A DNA stretch of 43,795 nt from Lentisphaeria bacterium (GTDB lineage: Bacteria; Verrucomicrobiota; Lentisphaeria; Victivallales; UBA1829), in NCBI GenBank assembly GCA_017963105.1, contig JAGCTY010000043.1, forward strand, positions 1-43,795, read 5' to 3'. The notes below the pieces were generated by a model. It had not been told where the DNA came from and made no database searches. It saw only the letters and a list, made by a program, of their open reading frames with translations. The translations under genes were made by a program, and so were the position numbers. Below, piece after piece: positions 32,538 to 40,679 of the stretch. The stretch's first letter is position 1; each line of letters begins with the position of its first letter.

Positions 32538-32570
32538 AGAAGATCGAACAACCCCCGAACGGAGCCAGTC

Positions 32571-33224
32571 ATGGGAAAACACAAAGTCCTGAACACACCC
32601 GCCATCCGGCGCATCCCGACCTACCTGCATAAGCTCATGCTCATGCACGCGGCCGGGGAGGAATTCGTGTCGACGTCCAAGCTGGCGGACTACATGGGGC
32701 TGGACCCGATCATCGTCCGGAAGGATTTCGAGCTGACCGGGATCCAGGGGACTCCCGGCGTCGGGTTCAGGACGGAGGAGCTGATCGCCGCGCTCCGGCG
32801 GTTCATCGGCTGGGACGGACGCACCACGGCGTGTCTCGTCGGTGCCGGTTCGCTCGGCAGCGCTCTGCTCGGGTACGAGGAGTTCGCGGAATACGGCCTG
32901 CGGTTCACGTTCGTGTTCGACGCGGACTCCCGCAAGCACGGGATGCTGATCCACGCGCACGAGGTGCTGGACGTGCGGAAGATGCGGGAATATCTCGCGC
33001 CCGCGCCGCCGGACATCGGGATCATCTGCGTGCCGTCCTCCACCGCCCAGATGGTCGCCGACGAGCTCGTGCTGTGCGGCGTGAAGGCGATCTGGAATTT
33101 CGCGAACGTGTGCCTGCGGGTCCCGCACGACGTGATCGTGCAGAGGGAAGTCATCGCGGGCGGCTTCGCGCTGCTCTCCATGAAGCGCCGCAGCCACGGC
33201 GCGGAGACCGGCCAGGACGACTGA
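32571..33224 (+). CDS. rex: Redox-sensing transcriptional repressor Rex
   Basis: This 217-residue repressor senses the NADH/NAD+ ratio and controls fermentative and respiratory genes. The N-terminal winged helix (about 1-80) includes TPAIRRIPTYLHKL, STSKLADYMGLDPIIVRKDF and GTPGVGFRTEELI. The NAD-binding Rossmann motif is LVGAGSLGSALLGY. FDADSRKHG and the later VPSSTAQMVADELVLCGVKAIWNFA segment are also typical. GGAGCC precedes the ATG. It stands alone between divergent ribBA and a convergent secreted-protein gene. Its presence suggests an anaerobic or facultative lifestyle. Confidence 0.93.
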   Translation: MGKHKVLNTPAIRRIPTYLHKLMLMHAAGEEFVSTSKLADYMGLDPIIVRKDFELTGIQGTPGVGFRTEELIAALRRFIGWDGRTTACLVGAGSLGSALLGYEEFAEYGLRFTFVFDADSRKHGMLIHAHEVLDVRKMREYLAPAPPDIGIICVPSSTAQMVADELVLCGVKAIWNFANVCLRVPHDVIVQREVIAGGFALLSMKRRSHGAETGQDD

Positions 33225-33328
33225 CCGTCCGTCCCGTTTCCCTTTCCCTGAAACCCGATCAGAGGTTGAACCGCGCCAATTCTACGTTGCGGCCGGCTGC
33301 CCGTCTTCCCGTTTCCGGGTTCCTCTGC

Positions 33329-34339
33329 TCAGAAGAGGTCGAGGAACCAGTTCTTTTTCTTCGCTTTCAGCAGGGATTTCCGCACCATGACGATCTCGCT
33401 CTGGTCGGTCGTCACGCAATCCATCACGGATCCGGAGAACCCGGGCACGCCTTCGGGGATCGCGCGGTTCACGACCTCGGTGGCGGAACGGTCGATCTGG
33501 AGCGGGGCGTCGCCGCCTCCGTCGGGGAACGTGAAATAGACTTCGAGCTTGAAATCATAGCCGGGGATGTTGGCGGATTCGGCCAGGAAATAGACTTTCT
33601 GGGCGGTAATGCCGGAAGCATTGTCTTTCGTCGGGTTGTTATAGGTCGCGGTCGCCGTGACCTTGTCCTCGGCGAGCTCCAGTCCGTTGGCTTTGATCGC
33701 CTCCAGCATCGGCTTCGCGGAGGCCGTCCATCTGTCGCCCGGCTTCACCTTGCGCGTCTTGCCGAGATAGTCCTCCGGGCGGTCCAGCGGCGCGGCGAAC
33801 ATGGACGCGATCAGGCGGCGCGCGCCGGGGAGCATTTCGCGGATTTCCTTTGTGGTCTTCGGCCTGTTCTGCCCGTCCGCACTGCCGCCCAGCACGGATT
33901 CTGCGGCGTCCTCGTCCGTGCCGAGGGGGATGTCGCGCAGGTTTACGCCGGAGCTGCGTACGATGGCGGTCATGCCGGCGAGCGGGGCGTAGTCGGTCTT
34001 TTCGCCGTCGACGACCTGGGAAAGCATCTCGACCTTGAACTGGACCACGAGCGGGTCGAGCGACTGGTAGACGAGCTCGCCCACCGCGTGGATTTCGTGC
34101 GTCTCGCGGCGGCGCGGCGGGTTGCTGATCCCGACCAGCTTCATCCGGTAGGTCCGCACCTGGCGCGTGTTCACGGAGATCAGATACGGTTCGCCGACCT
34201 TCGGGCGTCCGTCGAACTTCAGCTCGACCTCCCTGGCGTCCTTCGCTCCGAGGAGCGCGGGAAGCAGGAACAGCCCCGCCGTGAGGAGCGCGGCGCAGCA
34301 GAAAAGTATGGCGGTGCGGAGTTTCATCGGTTTCCTCAT
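33329..34339 (-). CDS. Secreted or membrane-anchored protein, unknown
   Basis: This 336-residue protein has an N-terminal hydrophobic signal or anchor (TAILFCCAALLTAGLFLLPALL) after a basic start, so it acts outside the cytoplasm. The remainder is a mixed alpha/beta-looking sequence with no recognised motif; it ends KKKNWFLDLF. Its ATG overlaps the rdgB stop in an ATGA arrangement, which supports the 34339 start through translational coupling, though the second Met at 34327 would also work. It is the last gene of the GT4-rdgB operon. I cannot assign a function. Confidence 0.7.
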   Translation of the reverse strand: MRKPMKLRTAILFCCAALLTAGLFLLPALLGAKDAREVELKFDGRPKVGEPYLISVNTRQVRTYRMKLVGISNPPRRRETHEIHAVGELVYQSLDPLVVQFKVEMLSQVVDGEKTDYAPLAGMTAIVRSSGVNLRDIPLGTDEDAAESVLGGSADGQNRPKTTKEIREMLPGARRLIASMFAAPLDRPEDYLGKTRKVKPGDRWTASAKPMLEAIKANGLELAEDKVTATATYNNPTKDNASGITAQKVYFLAESANIPGYDFKLEVYFTFPDGGGDAPLQIDRSATEVVNRAIPEGVPGFSGSVMDCVTTDQSEIVMVRKSLLKAKKKNWFLDLF

Positions 34340-34962
34340 ACGAACTCGAAATCGTCCATGGTCTGAAGCTCGCGGTGAACGAAATCGGCGGCCAGGGCAA
34401 ACGCCCGGGCGCGATGGCTGAGCTTGCTCTTCACCTCTTCGCCGAGCTCGCCGAACGTTTTGTCGTAGCCGTCCGGGATGAAGATCGGGTCGTAGCCGAA
34501 CCCCTGCGTGCCGCGCGGCTCGGGCGCGATGTGCCCGGTCACCTCGCCGCGGAACGTCTCCACGATGTCGCCGCGGTAGGCCAGCGCGATGACGCAGACG
34601 AAGCGCGCGCGGCGGTCGTCGAAGTTTTTCAGTTCGTCCAGAAGTTTCGCCATTTTTTCGGGATACGTGGCGTGCTCGCCTGCGTAGCGGGCGGAGTAGA
34701 TGCCCGGCGCGCCGCCCAGCGCCATCACTTCCAGCCCGGAATCGTCGGCGAACGCGGCCATATCGGCGTAGCGTGCGGCCTGACCGGCCTTGATGCGGGC
34801 GTTCTCCTCGAAGGACTTGCCGTTTTCGACGATCTCCGGGAACCCCTTGATCGTGTCCGGGGAGATGATGCGGACGCGATCGAAATCGGCCGAGGCGTCG
34901 AGCATGGCCTGGAATTCCATGATCTTGTGCTTATTTGTGGTGGCGGCGAGGATTTGAAGCAT
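34336..34962 (-). CDS. rdgB: XTP/dITP pyrophosphatase (RdgB/HAM1)
   Basis: This 208-residue house-cleaning enzyme removes non-canonical purine nucleotides (XTP, dITP, ITP) by releasing pyrophosphate. The family features are the N-terminal LAATTNKHKIMEFQAML, SFEENARIKAGQAARYADMAAFADDSGLEVMALGGAPGIYSARYAG-like core with the metal-binding DDSGLEV, GFGYDPIFIPDGYDKTFGEL and SHRARA. Length is typical. It starts 18 bp after the glycosyltransferase stop and ends overlapping the next gene by four bases. Confidence 0.95.
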   Translation of the reverse strand: MLQILAATTNKHKIMEFQAMLDASADFDRVRIISPDTIKGFPEIVENGKSFEENARIKAGQAARYADMAAFADDSGLEVMALGGAPGIYSARYAGEHATYPEKMAKLLDELKNFDDRRARFVCVIALAYRGDIVETFRGEVTGHIAPEPRGTQGFGYDPIFIPDGYDKTFGELGEEVKSKLSHRARAFALAADFVHRELQTMDDFEFV

Positions 34963-34980
34963 GGAAGCGTGTCTCCTGTC

Positions 34981-36090
34981 TTAATTGCCTGTCAGTTCGT
35001 TGTAGATTTGTTCGTATTCATCGACCATGCGGGAGACGGAACACAGCACGAAAGGCCTGGACCGGCCCGCACTGGCCGCCTCGAAGAGCGCCTTCGCCAG
35101 CCGGATTCCGTCCGGGTCGTTGTTGAAATCGACGCATTGCGCGAAACCGTCCTTGTACTGTTCGCAGAGCTCGGGGAGGGAATCGGCGGTGGATGTGACC
35201 ACGGGCAGCCCGAGCGTCATGGCCTCGGTGAGCGTAAGTCCGTAGCCTTCGTAGCGGGAAGGGATCACCATGACGTCGAAGGCGGCCATCAGGCTGCGGG
35301 CGTCCGCGCGGTAGCCCGGCAGCGCGAATGCGAGGTTCGGGAAGTTCAGCGCACGTACGCGCCGCTCCAGGTCGTCGCGCTCCGGCCCTTCGCCGATGAT
35401 GACGACGCCCCAGCGTTCCCCGTCCGGCACGCGGTCGGACAGCGCCTTCATGCGGGCGAACAGCAGATCGTATCCCTTCTGTTTGTCGAGCCGCCCCACG
35501 GAACCGATCACTTTCGTGCAGTCCTCCATCATGCACCACTTGCGGAAGTCGCGGCATTCCTCCGGCGTGGCGGGCTCCACGGCGTCGCATCCGTTGTAGA
35601 CCACGCGGAACCGTTTGCGCGGGATGCGGCAGACGGCGGAATGGAAGCGCGCGGCGGCCTTGGACACCGCGGTCAGCGCGCTCACATGGCGGACCGACAT
35701 GCGGTCCAGCATGAAATAGAACCCCTGCGTGCGGCGGCGGTCGGCGATATGGATCGTGTTCACGAGGGGGATCCCGCTACCGGCGAGCGCGAAACGCGCC
35801 AGCAGGTTCGCGTGCATCATGTGCGAATGGACGATCTCAGGCTCCAGGCGCTGGAGCGCATAACGCACCAGAAACGGCAGCACGAAGAAATCGAGCTTGG
35901 TGGCGTTCAGGAACGCCACGCGCGCCCCGGCCGTCTGAAGCGCGTCCACCAGGCAGTCGTCGCGCGGCGGAGCCATCAGGGACAGCACGTCGCATGTGTG
36001 GCCCCGGGCGATGAGGCTGCACACGAGGTCGGTCAGGACGCGTTCCGCCCCGGCCGGATCCAGATCTGTTATGAGTGATACGATTTTCAT
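34981..36090 (-). CDS. GT4-family glycosyltransferase
   Basis: This 369-residue GT-B enzyme begins MKIVSLITDLDPAGAERVL, the glycine-containing loop typical of GT4. The donor domain shows GSVGRLDKQKGYDLL, VVIIGEGPERDDLERRV and the EGYGLTLTEAMTLGLPVV motif with its donor-binding Glu residues. It probably acts on a lipid or polysaccharide acceptor; the specificity is unknown. A longer frame continues upstream into the rnpB region, which is RNA-coding, so 36090 is the right start. It begins only about 20 bp after the end of rnpB, an odd position for a glycosyltransferase. Confidence 0.88.
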   Translation of the reverse strand: MKIVSLITDLDPAGAERVLTDLVCSLIARGHTCDVLSLMAPPRDDCLVDALQTAGARVAFLNATKLDFFVLPFLVRYALQRLEPEIVHSHMMHANLLARFALAGSGIPLVNTIHIADRRRTQGFYFMLDRMSVRHVSALTAVSKAAARFHSAVCRIPRKRFRVVYNGCDAVEPATPEECRDFRKWCMMEDCTKVIGSVGRLDKQKGYDLLFARMKALSDRVPDGERWGVVIIGEGPERDDLERRVRALNFPNLAFALPGYRADARSLMAAFDVMVIPSRYEGYGLTLTEAMTLGLPVVTSTADSLPELCEQYKDGFAQCVDFNNDPDGIRLAKALFEAASAGRSRPFVLCSVSRMVDEYEQIYNELTGN

Positions 36091-36102
36091 AGCGTTTTGA
36101 TC

Positions 36103-36110
36103 CAAAAAAG
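36103..36110 (-). terminator. T-run at the rnpB 3' end
   Basis: The P1 helix of rnpB is followed on the minus strand by CTTTTTTGGA. P1 plus this T-run could serve as the terminator, as in other rnpB genes. Read-through into the glycosyltransferase is possible. Confidence 0.5.
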
Positions 36111-36463
36111 CGAACTGCAACATAAGCCGGATTCTGTCTCCGCGTTTCCGCGGGGGCGACCATCTGTCTAAGCGGCCAGAACCCGGAACTGATAACGCCG
36201 CGGGCAACGGCATCGTCCCCTATTTGGCCTTGCTCCGGAAGGGGCTTGCCATGCGGCCCGGATTGCTCCGGAGCCCGGTGGTCTCTTACACCGCCGTTTC
36301 ACCCTTGCCGGCCGTCCGAAAACGGCCGGCGGTCTGTTCTCTGTTGCGCTTTCCTTCCCGCGGGGTTGCCCCCGCGACATCCTTCTTGAAGAAGGACTTC
36401 CCGCCCTGTGGAGTCCGGACTTTCCTCTTTGCAAAGCAAAGCGGCCGCCGTTGCAGTTCACGC
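36111..36463 (-). ncRNA. rnpB: RNase P RNA, class A
   Basis: This catalytic RNA removes 5' leaders from pre-tRNA. The minus strand contains the diagnostic GAGGAAAGTCCGGACTCC, ACAGGG, GGGTGAAACGGCGGTGTAAG, GAGACCACCG, CAGATGGTCGCC and ACAGAATCCGGCTTATG. P1 can be drawn: GCGTGAACTGCAA at the 5' end with TTGCAGTTCGC at the 3' end (one bulged T). A T-run follows directly. The length, about 353 nt, is normal. Helices near the specificity domain are GC-rich. A good promoter lies immediately upstream. Confidence 0.96.
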
Positions 36464-36467
36464 ATCT

Positions 36468-36496
36468 ACTATATCATACGCCCGGGGAAAATGCAA
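36468..36496 (-). promoter_or_regulatory. rnpB promoter TTGCAT-17-TATAGT
   Basis: On the minus strand TTGCAT (36496-36491) and TATAGT (36473-36468) are 17 bp apart, and the predicted transcription start falls at the first base of P1 (about 36463). Confidence 0.75.
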
Positions 36497-36680
36497 ATCA
36501 TTTTCGCGTTTTTCGGCGAGGAAGATGCCGTTCGTCCGGCGTGCCGTACTCAGACAGAGCCCCGGCGCGTGAAACTGCCGTCGGCGATTGCGCCGTGGAA
36601 AACGGCAACCTGTCCCCCGGGCGTCCTTGCGGCCCGACGGGGAGGACGGAGGCTTTTTCGTTTTTTTTTTGTTCCCCGGT

Positions 36681-36709
36681 TTGCAATCCGTCCTCCCGCG
36701 TGATACATT
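36681..36709 (+). promoter_or_regulatory. mcsA promoter TTGCAA-17-TACATT
   Basis: TTGCAA (36681-36686) and TACATT (36704-36709) are 17 bp apart and 44 bp before the mcsA ATG. I found no CtsR-type operator. Confidence 0.55.
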
Positions 36710-36753
36710 GTTTTCCGGACTCCAAAAGAAACGGAAAGAAAACGGAGCGAACT

Positions 36754-37404
36754 ATGATGCTGTGTCAGATCTGCAAGGCCAAACCGGCCACCATTCACAT
36801 ACAGGAAATCGTCAACGGGGAGACCAACACCCTCCATATCTGCTCGGAATGCGCGAAAAAGCGCAACTTGTCCGAGGGGAACGCCGCGAATTCGCACTTT
36901 CATGAAATGCTCGAACGCCTCACGCAGGCGATCGCGAACAGCGCCGAGCTGAAACTCGCCGACCTGTTCGAACAGAAGAAGCCGGAGGAGGAGGAATCGC
37001 AGGACATCCAGTGCGGCGTCTGCGGCACGAGCTGGCACGCATACCGGAAGAACGGCAAGGTCGGATGCGCCGCCTGCTACGAGCAGTTCGGCCAGCGCCT
37101 GCTGGAGGACATCGAGCTCAACCAGCACGGCAGCGTGCATTGCGGAAAGACGCCGCCGGAAACGGTCGAGCAGTGGCAGGACCCGGCGGTCTCCGAACGC
37201 ATCAACCTGCGGCGCGAGCTCGAACGGCTCCGCAAGGGGCTCGACGAGTCCATCCGGCGCGAGGAATTCGAACAGGCGGCCGAGATCCGCGACCGGATCG
37301 CCGGGATCGAGGCGGAACTCAAGTCCGCCGAACTCATCCCGGATGAATCCGAGCCGGAAACGCCGAAAAAGACGCGCGGCCGCGGAAGGAGGAAAAGCTC
37401 ATGA
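36754..37404 (+). CDS. mcsA: McsA-like UvrB/UvrC-motif zinc-finger protein
   Basis: In Bacillus McsA activates the protein arginine kinase McsB and helps control Clp proteolysis. This 216-residue protein has two four-Cys zinc sites, CQICKAKPA with ICSECAKK (about 4-38) and CGVCGTSW with CAACYEQF (about 87-112), then a C-terminal UVR motif (DESIRREEFEQAAEIRDRIAGIE). The tail is basic (KKTRGRGRRKSS). GGAG precedes ATG 36754; a second ATG follows immediately. The next gene is the McsB homologue, overlapping by four bases. All expected features are intact, in contrast to its partner. Confidence 0.88.
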   Translation: MMLCQICKAKPATIHIQEIVNGETNTLHICSECAKKRNLSEGNAANSHFHEMLERLTQAIANSAELKLADLFEQKKPEEEESQDIQCGVCGTSWHAYRKNGKVGCAACYEQFGQRLLEDIELNQHGSVHCGKTPPETVEQWQDPAVSERINLRRELERLRKGLDESIRREEFEQAAEIRDRIAGIEAELKSAELIPDESEPETPKKTRGRGRRKSS

Positions 37405-38495
37405 TCTTCCATCCCCGCATCCGCCATGTGGCGGCGAAGGGCCCGGTCTTCATCGGGCAGGGGCCGATCCTTTCCACGTTCCTTTCGCTCTCGCGCAACA
37501 TCGAAGGGTTCCAGTTCCCCGCGACGGCCTCCGCGAACACCCTGGAGTCGGTCGCAGAGCTGACGCTCGCGGCCATGCACCACGAAGACGTCCGCGGCCT
37601 GCTCCCGAGCATGTTCCAGATCAAGCACGAACTCCTGACCTCCCCCGACCGCGACCTGCTCGTGGAACGCGAGCTGATGGACCGTTCCCATACGGACGTC
37701 GCCGCCTGCCGCGTCTTCGTCTGCGCCGAGGACGGCTCCACCTCGGTCCTCCTGAACGGCGACGACCACATCTGGCTCCACATGACCGCGCCCGGGTCGG
37801 CGTTCCGCGAGACATGGGACCGCATGTCCGCGCTCGAATCGGCGCTTGCCCGCCATCTCCGGTTCGCGTTCCATCCGCGGTTCGGCTACCTGACCGGCGC
37901 GCCCGCGCTCGTCGGGACCGGCCTCAGGATCACGTTCCTGATCCATCTGCCCGCGCTCGGGCTCGCGGGACGCCGCAAACGCGTCCTCGAACGCCTGGAG
38001 GACGCCGGGCTTTCCGCCGCGCCGTATTTCCCGGTCGACGGGAAGGCCGCCGGGAATCTCTTCCTCATCTCCAACCGCACCACGCTCGGCGAACGCGAGG
38101 AGGATCTGGGGCTGCGCATGACCGAAACCGTCACGGCCATCTCCCTCGAGGAGGAACGCACCCGCGCCGAGCTCATAGGCCGCCAGAAGCTTCTGTTCCT
38201 GAATGCCTGCGGCCGCGCCTACGGGCTGCTCCGCAACACCTACCTCATCCCGACCTCGGAAGCGCTCGACGCCCTCTCCATCATGAAGCTCGGCGCGGAT
38301 TCCGGCGTCTTCCGGCATTTCACGCGGCAGGACTGGGCGGAACTCCTCCTCGAATGCCAGCCCGCGCACCTCTGCTGCCGCATGAACATGGCCCTGTCGC
38401 CCATGGAGCGCGGCAAATACCGCGCCGTGCGGTTCCGCGAACGCCTCCACGGGCCCGAGGCCGCCGAGGAAACCGGAGACGAAACGGAGACCTGA
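37401..38495 (+). CDS. McsB-like ATP:guanido phosphotransferase homologue, active site degenerate
   Basis: The 364-residue protein aligns with McsB over its length: SRNIEGFQFP, the GYLTGAPALVGTGLR region, the IHLPAL helix, GNLFLISNRTTLG and RERLHG. But the ATP-binding SSRIRLARN motif reads STFLSLSRN (25-33), the NEEDHIR motif reads NGDDHIW (119-125), and the essential Cys of YLTSCPTNVGTGLR is Ala (YLTGAPALVGTGLR). These are the residues that bind ATP and the guanidinium. It may be a pseudokinase or phosphoarginine-binding scaffold. The frame overlaps mcsA by ATGA, so they are made together. Confidence 0.82.
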   Translation: MIFHPRIRHVAAKGPVFIGQGPILSTFLSLSRNIEGFQFPATASANTLESVAELTLAAMHHEDVRGLLPSMFQIKHELLTSPDRDLLVERELMDRSHTDVAACRVFVCAEDGSTSVLLNGDDHIWLHMTAPGSAFRETWDRMSALESALARHLRFAFHPRFGYLTGAPALVGTGLRITFLIHLPALGLAGRRKRVLERLEDAGLSAAPYFPVDGKAAGNLFLISNRTTLGEREEDLGLRMTETVTAISLEEERTRAELIGRQKLLFLNACGRAYGLLRNTYLIPTSEALDALSIMKLGADSGVFRHFTRQDWAELLLECQPAHLCCRMNMALSPMERGKYRAVRFRERLHGPEAAEETGDETET

Positions 38496-38559
38496 ACCGG
38501 CCCGGCCATGACGGGCCGCTTCGCCCGCCAAAAGGCAAAGCACCAGGCAGAAGGCAGAC

Positions 38560-40500
38560 ATGGACACCACGTTTTTCAGCATCGCACTGGCCGTTCTCGA
38601 GATGACCTTCCTGTTCGTGACGCTCCTGCTGCTTCACGGCCTGAAGAAACAGCTCGGCGCCCCGGCCTCCTACGTCGCCATGGGCCTGCTGTTCGGTTTC
38701 ACGCAGTTTGCCGGGGCGGGCGGCATCACGATCGTCACCGGATACTCCGGATTCGACATCCCGCTTTCGTCCGGCGTGCTCATGCTGCCCTTCCTGGGCA
38801 TCCTCGCGGTCATTTACATCGCCGACGGCACGCTGTCGGCGCAGCGCGTGATCATCGGCCTCATGATCTCGCTGGCATTGTATCTCTACCTGGCGCACCT
38901 CACCGTGACCCAGGCTGAAATGCTTCCGCCCCAGGACTCGGCCGCCGACCAGCTCCCCGTGGCGTTCGCCGCCATGATGCGGAGCAGCCTGCGTGTGATG
39001 GCCGCCAACGTGTTTTCCTTCACGGTCGACATCTTCCTGATCCCGATTTTCTACCAGGGACTGCGCAACCGCCGCATCAACCTCTTCCTCTGCGTCGCCG
39101 CATCGCTTATCGCCGTCCAGCTGAGCGACGCCCTGGTCTTCTCCGCCGTCTATCGCTGGGGACGCCCGGACTGGTGGCTCGACCTGGAGGCGTCCTACCT
39201 CTTCAAGACGCTCATGGTGCTGTGGCTCAGCGTCATCATCACGTTCTACCTCTCCCGCATCCGCTATGAACTGCCCGGCGAGGGACGCGGAGCGCTCGAC
39301 ATCGTGATCGCGTTCTTCGGCAACTACGGCAAGCGCGTCGAGCTGGAAAAGACGCTCCGGGACACCGAGGAACGCTACCGCGTGCTGTTCCGCAATGCCG
39401 TCGCCTGCATCTTCCTGACCGATTCCGACGGCGTCATTTCCGAGGTCAACGACGCCGCCGCCACGATGTTCCGCACATCAGCCGACAGCCTGAAGGACAA
39501 ATCGTTCCCCGATCTCGTCGGGATCGACCGGGAAAAATGGGACGCGCTTCTGACGGAAACCGAGGCGCGCTACACCGCCACGCCGCCCGGCACGGACCGC
39601 ATTCTCGAACTCGCCATCAACCGCGTCGTCATCGACGAGACCCTGATGATGCTGGTCCACGGCCGCGACGTGACCGAACGGACGCGGCTGGAGCGCGAAC
39701 GCGAAGTCTGGCGCGAACAGACGTTCCATCGGCAGCGCCTCGAATCCATCGGCGAACTGGCGGGCGGCATCGCGCACGACTTCAACAACTTCCTCCAGGC
39801 GATCCAGGGGCATCTCGACCTCATCAAATACATGTATCCCGTCCGCGAGGAGAACGCCCGCCGCCACATCGAGGTCATCGACACCATTACCGAACGCGCC
39901 GCCACCCTCACGCGCGACTTGCTCGGATTCGCGCGGCGCGGCAACTTCACCGCTTCGGAGATCGACCTCGCGGCCTTCCTGAATACCTCCGCCGCCATGT
40001 TCCTGCCGTCCGCCGCCGGGATCGACTTCAACCTTGACCTGCCGGACAAACACGGCACGGACGCCGCGCCGCTGGTCGTCCGCGGCGACTCCGTACAGCT
40101 CCAGCAGGTCATCCTGAACCTCCTCATGAACGCCCGCGACGCCGTGAAGAAGATTCCCGAGCACGACCGCCGCATCACCATCTCGCTCGGCACACCCTCC
40201 GGACTCGGCGTCGATCCGCTCCCGCCCCCCGACGCAGACGTCTCCCCGGACGCCCGTTACTGCGTGATTCGCATCAGGGACTCCGGGCCCGGCGTGCCGG
40301 ACGACCTTCGCGCCCGCATCTTCGAGCCGTTCTTCACCACGAAGCCGGTCGGGCAAGGGACCGGCATGGGGCTCTCCATGGCGTACGGCATCCTGATCGC
40401 GCACAAAGGCTGGCTCCAGCTCGATCCCGCGGATCCGGATTCGCCCGGCGCGGCGTTCTCGCTCTTCCTCCCGCTTCAGGCCCCCGCCGCGAACCCGTGA
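38560..40500 (+). CDS. Membrane sensor histidine kinase with PAS domain
   Basis: This 646-residue kinase has an N-terminal membrane region of about seven helices (1-245), a PAS domain (about 270-380; ERYRVLFRNAVACIFLTDSDG), and a HisKA/HATPase catalytic core. The phospho-acceptor H406 is in GGIAHDFNNF; the N-box is LNLLMNARDAV, with G-boxes DSGPGVP and GTGMGLSMAYG, and FEPFFTTKP between them. No response regulator gene is adjacent, so the partner is elsewhere. It starts 65 bp after the McsB homologue. The ligand is unknown. Confidence 0.9.
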   Translation: MDTTFFSIALAVLEMTFLFVTLLLLHGLKKQLGAPASYVAMGLLFGFTQFAGAGGITIVTGYSGFDIPLSSGVLMLPFLGILAVIYIADGTLSAQRVIIGLMISLALYLYLAHLTVTQAEMLPPQDSAADQLPVAFAAMMRSSLRVMAANVFSFTVDIFLIPIFYQGLRNRRINLFLCVAASLIAVQLSDALVFSAVYRWGRPDWWLDLEASYLFKTLMVLWLSVIITFYLSRIRYELPGEGRGALDIVIAFFGNYGKRVELEKTLRDTEERYRVLFRNAVACIFLTDSDGVISEVNDAAATMFRTSADSLKDKSFPDLVGIDREKWDALLTETEARYTATPPGTDRILELAINRVVIDETLMMLVHGRDVTERTRLEREREVWREQTFHRQRLESIGELAGGIAHDFNNFLQAIQGHLDLIKYMYPVREENARRHIEVIDTITERAATLTRDLLGFARRGNFTASEIDLAAFLNTSAAMFLPSAAGIDFNLDLPDKHGTDAAPLVVRGDSVQLQQVILNLLMNARDAVKKIPEHDRRITISLGTPSGLGVDPLPPPDADVSPDARYCVIRIRDSGPGVPDDLRARIFEPFFTTKPVGQGTGMGLSMAYGILIAHKGWLQLDPADPDSPGAAFSLFLPLQAPAANP

Positions 40501-40576
40501 TCCGGCGGACCCGTCTCCACGGGCGGACGCCGCCGCATCAGTTTCCTGTTTTCGTGCGTTTCCCGCGCGCGTTGCC

Positions 40577-40605
40577 TTGACTTTTCCCGGTTCCGCGTGT
40601 AGATT
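40577..40605 (+). promoter_or_regulatory. purD promoter TTGACT-17-TAGATT
   Basis: TTGACT (40577-40582) and TAGATT (40600-40605) are 17 bp apart, 75 bp before the purD ATG. No purine riboswitch is apparent in the leader. Confidence 0.6.
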
Positions 40606-40679
40606 ATCACGTTTCTTTTTATGCCAACATGACGGTGCGGCGCGTTGCCGCCCGGACCAATCAAGGAGACCCCCCGATT

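Noticed and set aside
34375..36078. A 567-codon plus frame opposite rdgB and the glycosyltransferase
   Set aside because: Antisense shadow; both minus genes are clear.
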